Assembly: GCF_014243345.1 (NCBI RefSeq)
Contig: NZ_JACLZF010000002.1
Location: forward strand, 372,001 to 436,000
DNA: 64,000 bases
Source: Robiginitalea sp. SC105
GTDB lineage: Bacteria; Bacteroidota; Bacteroidia; Flavobacteriales; Flavobacteriaceae
Direction of reading: 5' to 3'
Part shown: positions 58,630 through 64,000 of the stretch, in pieces
Position numbering within the stretch: the stretch's first letter is position 1
How the letters are laid out: each line of letters begins with the position of its first letter
The notes under the pieces: generated by a model
What the model was told of the DNA's origin: nothing
Seen by the model: the letters and a program-made list of their open reading frames with translations, nothing else
Databases searched by the model: none
Made by a program: the position numbers and the translations under genes

Positions 58630-60372
58630 TTAGTCCTTCGTGGTGATCTTCACCACGCCGTCTTTGGCTTTCTTTCCGTATTCCTTAGTCGCTTTGTCGC
58701 CTTTGAGGACTTCCATCTTGTCGATTTTCTTCGGGTCCAGCTTCTTTACTTCCTTGGCGGAAGCCTTTTTCCCGTCGATGTAGTAGAGGGGTTCTTCCCC
58801 ATCGCCGGAGTCGATGAAGAAGAAGCCTTCGCCATCTTCCCCGCTGATCACCTCGATATCGGCATCGTCGTCCGAGTCCCGGATGATCACGATGTTATCC
58901 CCGGCATCGGACTTTCTCAGGGTATGGATTTTCACTTTGTGTTTGCCATCGCCGGATTCGTGTAATTTCCCGACCTCGACTTCTTCCGTTACCTCCCCGT
59001 CCACAATGACGACCTGCTTGCCATTGATTTCTTTGACTTCAATGGTCTGGGCCTCTGCATCGCCGTCGGATTTCCAGAAAATATGGTTGTCTTCGTCGCC
59101 TACCCGCCGGATTTCAACGGTTTGGGTCCTGTTGGCGTCGCGCTCGCCGGCCCCCATTTTCTTAATGGTATAGCTATAGGCCCCTCCGGAATGCAGGGAT
59201 TTGGCATTCCCGAAGGAGACGCTGTTGTTGGTGTCGTCGAAGCGGATCAGAACCGGTTCGATCGGGCTGTCGGTTTCGGTATGGAAGGAGCCGCTGAAGG
59301 ATTTGCCCTCGCTGTTGGTCCCGCTCATACTGATTTCCAAATCGATGATTTCCCGCTTGTCGTTGCGGACCACGGTGTAGGAGAAATCGATGGCGTCCCC
59401 GGCCAGGTCCGATTTGATCTTCGCCAGTTCTTCGTCGGAAGTGTCCTTGTCAATGGTCAGCTCCACGGTTTTATCGTCGGCCGGGAAGATCAGGTCGGCC
59501 GGGCTTTCTTCAAACATATAGCGCGTTTCGGTGTTGAAGGCCATGAGGAAAAGGCCCAGGACGGGAAGGATCAGCAGGTGTTTCAGGATGTGGATCGTTT
59601 TTGATTGATTCTGGTGTAACATATGGATTCGTTTTTTGATGAGTGAACTGTAAAAAGCGTTTACCAGCCCGGCAACCGGGGTGTTCCCGGATACCTTGAG
59701 CAGCGTGTATTGATAGTCTTTCAGGTTGTGGATCCGCTGGACGGCACGGGCATCGGCCAGGTATTCCAGGTTTTGTTCCATGCTCCGCTGGTACCAGCGG
59801 CTGAGCGGGTTGATCCAGAGCACGGCCGCCACCAGGCGGCCCAGGAGGATGTCCAGGGTGTGTAACTCCTGCCCGTGCGCCCTTTCGTGTTCCAGGATCA
59901 GCTCCAGTTCCTCCTGCCCGTGCTGGGCCGGATTATAGAAGATGTACCGGAAAAAGGAAAACGGGGCCCGGGTATGGGGGGTGGGGATATAGCAGAACCC
60001 ATCCCGCCTCACCGGGTCGGCATGGCGGATCAGTCCCAGCAGCCGCCACAGCTGGCGGATAACCAGTACGAGGCTGACCAGCACGCCCAGGGCATAGGCT
60101 GCCAGCAGCAGGGTTTCCCAGGGGAAGCCGGTTGCCGTCTCCCCCGGTGACAGGATCGAGACGGGCACCCCGGGGGCGGTTTGTACCATGGAAACCTGCA
60201 CGGTGCGCGTCAGGCGGACCAGGGGCAGGACCAGTGCGGCCACCAGGCCGCTGGCCAGGAACAGGCGGTTGACTGCAAAGAGGGTTTCCCTTTTGAGCAA
60301 CAGGTGGTAGGCCCCCAGGAAGAGGGCGAGGATGGCCGAAGCCTTGAGGATGTAGATACCGAATGCTTCCAT
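58630..60372 (-). CDS. M56 (BlaR1/MecR1-like) peptidase with TonB-plug-like tail
   Basis: 580 residues. Four N-terminal transmembrane helices (residues 1-110 and near 275); zinc motif HERAH at residue 162 (ELILEHERAHGQELHTLD) defines M56. After the second membrane part (LLILPVLGLFLMAFN) there is a long acidic, charged periplasmic region, and a C terminus EEPLYYIDGKKASAKEVKKL ... KDGVVKITTKD resembling a TonB-dependent receptor plug. The next gene is a BlaI-type repressor overlapping closely, the usual sensor-repressor pair. The signal is unknown. Confidence 0.85.
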   Translation of the reverse strand: MEAFGIYILKASAILALFLGAYHLLLKRETLFAVNRLFLASGLVAALVLPLVRLTRTVQVSMVQTAPGVPVSILSPGETATGFPWETLLLAAYALGVLVSLVLVIRQLWRLLGLIRHADPVRRDGFCYIPTPHTRAPFSFFRYIFYNPAQHGQEELELILEHERAHGQELHTLDILLGRLVAAVLWINPLSRWYQRSMEQNLEYLADARAVQRIHNLKDYQYTLLKVSGNTPVAGLVNAFYSSLIKKRIHMLHQNQSKTIHILKHLLILPVLGLFLMAFNTETRYMFEESPADLIFPADDKTVELTIDKDTSDEELAKIKSDLAGDAIDFSYTVVRNDKREIIDLEISMSGTNSEGKSFSGSFHTETDSPIEPVLIRFDDTNNSVSFGNAKSLHSGGAYSYTIKKMGAGERDANRTQTVEIRRVGDEDNHIFWKSDGDAEAQTIEVKEINGKQVVIVDGEVTEEVEVGKLHESGDGKHKVKIHTLRKSDAGDNIVIIRDSDDDADIEVISGEDGEGFFFIDSGDGEEPLYYIDGKKASAKEVKKLDPKKIDKMEVLKGDKATKEYGKKAKDGVVKITTKD

Positions 60373-60738
60373 TTATGATTTCTTTTTTTCGATCAGATCG
60401 ATGATCTCCCGCAACTCGTCGGCGGATATTTTTTCTTCACGGGCAAAGTAGGAGACCAGGCTCTTGTAATTGTGGTCAAAGTAACCGGCCACCGTTTCCC
60501 CGATAAACTTGCGCCGGTACGCTTCCCTGCTGACCACCGGATAGTACCGGTGGGTGTTCCCGAAGGCTTCGTGTGCCACATACCCCTTTTCCTCCAGGTT
60601 CCGGACCATGGTGGAGAGGGTGTTGTAATGTGGTTTCCTAGGACCCGGGAAGGCATCGAGCAGTTCTTTTACAAAGGCCTTTTCCAGCTTCCACAGGAGC
60701 TGCATGACCTCTTCTTCCTTGTTCGTGAGATGTTGCAT
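60373..60738 (-). CDS. BlaI/MecI/CopY family transcriptional repressor
   Basis: 121 residues from Met at 60738; the longer frame to 60891 covers the operator region. Winged-helix BlaI: LTNKEEEVMQLLWKLEKAFV, YNTLSTMVRNLEEKGYVAHE and HRYYPVVSREAYRRKFIG. Binds DNA as a dimer; signal transmission by the adjacent M56 protein would lead to its cleavage (established for BlaI/BlaR1). The tandem palindromes at 60844-60879 are probable operators. Confidence 0.88.
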   Translation of the reverse strand: MQHLTNKEEEVMQLLWKLEKAFVKELLDAFPGPRKPHYNTLSTMVRNLEEKGYVAHEAFGNTHRYYPVVSREAYRRKFIGETVAGYFDHNYKSLVSYFAREEKISADELREIIDLIEKKKS

Positions 60739-60843
60739 GTTTTTTGGGTTTGTCCTTCCGTGCAGATGGGGTGGATCAGCGACGGGGAAGGATTGATTGA
60801 AGTTTAAAGACTGTTCGTTTTTTGATGATTGATACGCAAACAT

Positions 60844-60879
60844 AACTAAAAAAATAGTTACGCAACTAAAAAAATAGTT
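60844..60879. promoter_or_regulatory. Tandem BlaI-type operators
   Basis: Two identical 16-bp palindromes AACTAAAAAAATAGTT spaced 20 bp (60844-60859 and 60864-60879), upstream of the BlaI gene and near the start of the antiporter gene. Their two-turn spacing fits two repressor dimers. Confidence 0.75.
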
Positions 60880-60956
60880 AAAATAAACCAAACATCGCCC
60901 CGTTAGATTTTTCGATTCGCGGTATTCTGCTGCGAAGTAATAGTATATTTGCCGCT

Positions 60957-61904
60957 ATGGATTTATTGGGCGATGCCTTGCAGGTCCTTCTTGGGCTTAC
61001 CTTACTGATTGCGGGTGGAAGCTGGCTCCTGAGGGGGGCAGTGGAGCTCTCCCTGAGGCTTGCCATCCCCAGGATCATCATCGGGATGACGGTGGTCTCC
61101 TTTGCCACCTCCGCACCGGAACTCATCGTGAGTGTCCGGGCGGCCCTTGAGGGCCACCCGGACCTGGCCCTGGGCAATGTGGTGGGGTCCAACACCGCAA
61201 ACCTCGGGCTGGTGCTTGCGATCACCCTGCTGATTGGCCATATCGATGTGAAGCGTAGCTTTTATGTTACGGACTGGCCGGTCATGATGGTGGCCTCCCT
61301 GCTTTTTTATGTATTCCTGCGCACAGACGACGTGCTCAGCCAGACGGAGGGGATCATCATGGTAGTCGTTTTGTTCCTTTTCCTCATCTACCTGCTCCGG
61401 TTTCAGAAACAGGCCGTCGTGGAGGAACTCCCGGTGCAGGCCCCGGAAATGCCGGCCTATAAACTGGCTTTTTTCCTGCTGGGGGGCGGGGCGGCGCTGT
61501 GGGGTGGCGCCGAGTTCCTGGTATGGGGAGCTACCAGCCTGGCCTCGGACCTGGGCGTCAGTGAACGGGTTATCGCCATCACGGTGGTCGCCATCGGAAC
61601 CAGTATCCCGGAGCTGGCCGCCTCGGTGATAGCCATGGTCAAAAAGGAAAAGTCGCTGTCGGTCGGGAACCTGATCGGGTCCAACATCTTCAACCTCCTC
61701 GCCGTCCTGGGCCTGACGGCTATTCTTGCCCCCATCCGCGTAATGGACCAGTACCTGCTCACCCGAGATATTTTCTGGATGCTGGGCATCAGCTTCCTGA
61801 TCCTGCCGCTGGTATTTTTCCCGAAGGGGCTCCGCCTGGGCTGGAAGGACGGGCTGGTCCTGCTGGCCGTTTACGGGGCCTATCTCTGGTTCAGCCTCCA
61901 TTAA
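60957..61904 (+). CDS. Calcium/sodium antiporter (CaCA family)
   Basis: 315 residues with about ten helices and two alpha-repeats: GMTVVSFATSAPELIVSV and AITVVAIGTSIPELAASV, each with the conserved Ser/Glu ion ligands. GNVVGSNTANLGLVLAITLL and GNLIGSNIFNLLAVLGLTAI are the paired GN-GSN motifs. It exports Ca2+ in exchange for Na+ (or K+). Divergent from the BlaI gene, so it may share the operator region. Confidence 0.9.
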   Translation: MDLLGDALQVLLGLTLLIAGGSWLLRGAVELSLRLAIPRIIIGMTVVSFATSAPELIVSVRAALEGHPDLALGNVVGSNTANLGLVLAITLLIGHIDVKRSFYVTDWPVMMVASLLFYVFLRTDDVLSQTEGIIMVVVLFLFLIYLLRFQKQAVVEELPVQAPEMPAYKLAFFLLGGGAALWGGAEFLVWGATSLASDLGVSERVIAITVVAIGTSIPELAASVIAMVKKEKSLSVGNLIGSNIFNLLAVLGLTAILAPIRVMDQYLLTRDIFWMLGISFLILPLVFFPKGLRLGWKDGLVLLAVYGAYLWFSLH

Positions 61905-61907
61905 ACA

Positions 61908-61936
61908 AACAATCCCGGCCATTGGCCGGGATTGTT
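61908..61936. terminator. Bidirectional terminator
   Basis: AACAATCCCGGCC / GGCCGGGATTGTT inverted repeat between the convergent antiporter and GSII genes. Confidence 0.75.
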
Positions 61937-61964
61937 GAACATACTTATTTATTGATTGCTGTTG

Positions 61965-62978
61965 TCAGATTTTGACGCCTTCAACAGTCTTGATGATACG
62001 GGCGGCAATCTTATAGGGGTCACCGTTGGATGCCGGGCGACGGTCTTCCAGCCAGCCTTTCCAACCTTTCTCCACGGTCATGATCGGGATGCGGATAGAT
62101 GCCCCGCGATCCGATACGCCATAGCTGAAGTCATGGATGGATGCGGTTTCGTGCTTTCCGGTAAGGCGCTCATCGTTGTAGGCTCCGTACACTGCTATGT
62201 GTTCCTTGGTAACCGGGCGGAACGCCTCGCACACTTTTTCATAGATCTCCTTGGAGCCTGCCGTACGCAGCAGCGTATTTGAGAAGTTGGCGTGCATGCC
62301 GCTTCCGTTCCAGTCCCCTTTGACCGGTTTCGGGTGGTATTCAATGTACCAGCCGTAATCTTCTGTCAGGCGATCCAGCAGGTAGCGCGCTACCCAGATC
62401 TGGTCCCCGGCGTTTTTGGCGCCCTTGGCAAAAATCTGGAATTCCCATTGTCCGCAGGCAACTTCCTGGTTGATCCCCTCGAAGTTCAGTCCGGCTTCCA
62501 GGCAATAGTCCGCGTGGCGCTCCACCAGTTCGCGGCCGTGGGTGTTTTTCCCGCCCACGGAGCAGTAGTAAAGCCCCTGGGGTCCGGGGTATCCGCCGGG
62601 AGGAAACCCGAGCGGCAGGTCGGTATGGGTATCCATGATAAAGTACTCCTGTTCGAAGCCGAACCAGAAATCGTCGTCGGCATCGGAATCGATCGTTGCA
62701 CGGAAGTTGGAAGGATGAGGCGTACCGTCCGGATTCATGACTTCAGACATGACAAGATAACCGTTTTTGCGTGCCGGGTCGGGGTAGATGGCGACCGGTT
62801 TCAGCAGGCAGTCCGAAGAACCGCCTTCGGCCTGTTGTGTTGAACTTCCATCAAAATTCCAAAGCGGACAGTCCTCCAGCTTTCCGCTGAAGTCAGGCTC
62901 AATCTTTGTCTTACTTCTGAGGTTGGCTGTGGGGGTGTATCCGTCAAGCCAGATATACTCTAATTTTGCTTTGCTCAT
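61965..62978 (-). CDS. Glutamine synthetase type II (eukaryotic-like)
   Basis: 337 residues, the length of GSII. Start MSKAKLEYIWLDGYTPTANL, then WNFDGSSTQQAEGGSSDC (substrate/Mg loop), FGFEQEYFIMD, GQWEFQIF, and NGSGMHANFSNTL, with RIPIMTVEKGWKGWLEDRRP near the C terminus. It makes glutamine from glutamate, ammonia and ATP. Divergent from a GSIII gene, a pairing common in Bacteroidota. Confidence 0.93.
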   Translation of the reverse strand: MSKAKLEYIWLDGYTPTANLRSKTKIEPDFSGKLEDCPLWNFDGSSTQQAEGGSSDCLLKPVAIYPDPARKNGYLVMSEVMNPDGTPHPSNFRATIDSDADDDFWFGFEQEYFIMDTHTDLPLGFPPGGYPGPQGLYYCSVGGKNTHGRELVERHADYCLEAGLNFEGINQEVACGQWEFQIFAKGAKNAGDQIWVARYLLDRLTEDYGWYIEYHPKPVKGDWNGSGMHANFSNTLLRTAGSKEIYEKVCEAFRPVTKEHIAVYGAYNDERLTGKHETASIHDFSYGVSDRGASIRIPIMTVEKGWKGWLEDRRPASNGDPYKIAARIIKTVEGVKI

Positions 62979-63052
62979 GGTTCAAAATGGTTTTAATGAT
63001 AATTTTTTTGACCGTCAAAAATATAATAATTCATTGCTCATGTGCAATTTGA

Positions 63053-63111
63053 GGGGGGTATTTTATTAATAATAGGGCCATAATTATTAACACCCCCCAT
63101 TTTACGGGGGG
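63053..63111. promoter_or_regulatory. G/C-run inverted repeats in the glutamine synthetase intergenic region
   Basis: G6 at 63053-63058, C6 at 63093-63098 and G6 at 63106-63111. The C6 run can pair with either G6 run (a 34-base or a 7-base loop), and between the first pair lies TTAATAAT / ATTATTAA. The two hairpins exclude each other. Confidence 0.5.
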
Positions 63112-63189
63112 ATATTGAAAAAAAAATAATTTATCCGGAAAATTATACGAAATGTGTAATTTTAACGGCCATTCAGAATTCAAACACCT

Positions 63190-64000
63190 ATGAACCAATC
63201 ACATACGGATTCACAACAAACTGGTTTCCAGCATCCAAACAATACTATCCGACGTTCCGAATCCTTCGCCCGCCACGTCTTTAACGAAGACCGGATGCTG
63301 CAGTACCTGACTCGGGACGCCTTTGCCAGCGTGAAGGGCGCCATCTTCACCGGATCCAAGATCGACCGCAAAATCGCAGACCAGGTGGCGGAGGCCATGA
63401 AGGCCTGGGCGATCTCCGCGGGAGCGACCCACTATACCCATTGGTTCCAGCCCCTGACCGGTGCCACTGCGGAAAAGCACGATGCCTTTTTTGACCTGCT
63501 CCCGGACGGCCGGGCCATCGAAAAATTCGGCGGCGGGCAGCTGGTCCAGCAGGAACCGGATGCGTCCAGTTTCCCCAGCGGCGGGATCCGCAATACGTTC
63601 GAAGCCCGGGGGTATACCGCCTGGGACCCGACCTCCCCGGCTTTTATTTATGGCAACACGCTTTGTATCCCCACGATTTTTGTCTCCTATACCGGGGAGG
63701 CCCTGGACAACAAGGCCCCGCTCCTGCGGGCCCTGCATGCCGTGGACCAGGCAGCCACCGGGGTGGCCCGCTATTTTGACAAAAACGTCACCAAGGTGAA
63801 TGCCACCCTGGGATGGGAACAGGAATATTTCCTGATCGATGCGGAACTCGCCCGGACCCGGCCGGACCTGCTCCTGACGGGCCGCACCCTGGTGGGGCAG
63901 GCCGCCGCCAAGGGCCAGCAACTGGACGACCATTATTTCGGCGTTATCCCGGCACGGGCCTTCCGCTTTATGCGGGACCTGGAATCCGAATGCATGCTGT
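63190..64000 (+). CDS. glnN: Glutamine synthetase type III (3' part beyond window)
   Basis: 270 residues visible, frame open at the window end; full-length GSIII is about 720. Start at ATG 63190 ([20 protein letters not shown]). Family hallmarks: [60 protein letters not shown] and [16 protein letters not shown]. It synthesises glutamine; the promoter region shared with GSII contains the alternative G/C hairpins. Confidence 0.9.
   Translation, partial: MNQSHTDSQQTGFQHPNNTIRRSESFARHVFNEDRMLQYLTRDAFASVKGAIFTGSKIDRKIADQVAEAMKAWAISAGATHYTHWFQPLTGATAEKHDAFFDLLPDGRAIEKFGGGQLVQQEPDASSFPSGGIRNTFEARGYTAWDPTSPAFIYGNTLCIPTIFVSYTGEALDNKAPLLRALHAVDQAATGVARYFDKNVTKVNATLGWEQEYFLIDAELARTRPDLLLTGRTLVGQAAAKGQQLDDHYFGVIPARAFRFMRDLESECML

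Overview
The window looks like a chromosome segment from a GC-rich member of the Flavobacteriaceae (Bacteroidota). The genus Robiginitalea is a plausible but unproven guess. The grounds are the gene families: DUF6090 proteins, FISUMP and DUF285 lipoproteins, a BlaI/BlaR1-like pair with a TonB-plug-like tail, and adjacent type II and type III glutamine synthetases. Many predicted lipoproteins carry Bacteroidota-style lipoboxes, and Shine-Dalgarno sequences are weak.

Layout. (1) 1-12.5 kb is GC-rich core sequence, almost all on the minus strand: two MFS transporters, an M20 peptidase, a cupin, a CocE-type hydrolase, an SRPBCC protein, a class IV aminotransferase, a very large ThuA/PQQ-glucose-dehydrogenase-like/PKD/cytochrome c lipoprotein and an SDR. 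(2) 12.6-16.5 kb holds small proteins, a cupin, a short AraC regulator, a coiled-coil lipoprotein and a DUF1028 protein. (3) 16.85-25.7 kb is a plus-strand cluster that probably processes amines or amino acids: class III aminotransferase, nitrilase-family amidase, VOC protein, Orn/Lys/Arg-decarboxylase-like PLP enzyme, ATP-grasp enzyme with a histone-H1-like tail, and a semialdehyde dehydrogenase. (4) 25.7-57.3 kb is an AT-richer accessory region. It carries eight intact DUF6090 membrane-protein genes and at least seven DUF6090 remnants, many small lipoproteins, three NTF2-like proteins, DUF285 and FISUMP proteins, and 13 copies or partial copies (A-M) of a same-orientation dispersed repeat. 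A GC-rich block with three TIM-barrel sugar isomerase/epimerase-like genes (32.3-37.0 kb) interrupts it. (5) 57.3-64 kb is core again: tRNA-Arg, apt, a BlaI/BlaR1-like pair, a calcium/sodium antiporter, and divergent GSII and GSIII.

The most unusual structure is in 37-57 kb. Genes of unrelated function, on both strands and usually one to three per interval, are separated by a repeat of about 100-160 bp that always points the same way and can fold. A roughly 138-bp direct repeat ending in the 3' end of tRNA-Arg brackets 39.4-57.3 kb, as expected for an island integrated at a tRNA gene, but no integrase is present. The DUF6090 genes share a nearly identical 5' part (leader, promoter-proximal hairpin, first ~50 codons) joined to unrelated 3' parts. 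The region therefore looks like a cassette-like, recombining lipoprotein and membrane-protein island. All functional statements rest on motif recognition by eye; no searches were run.
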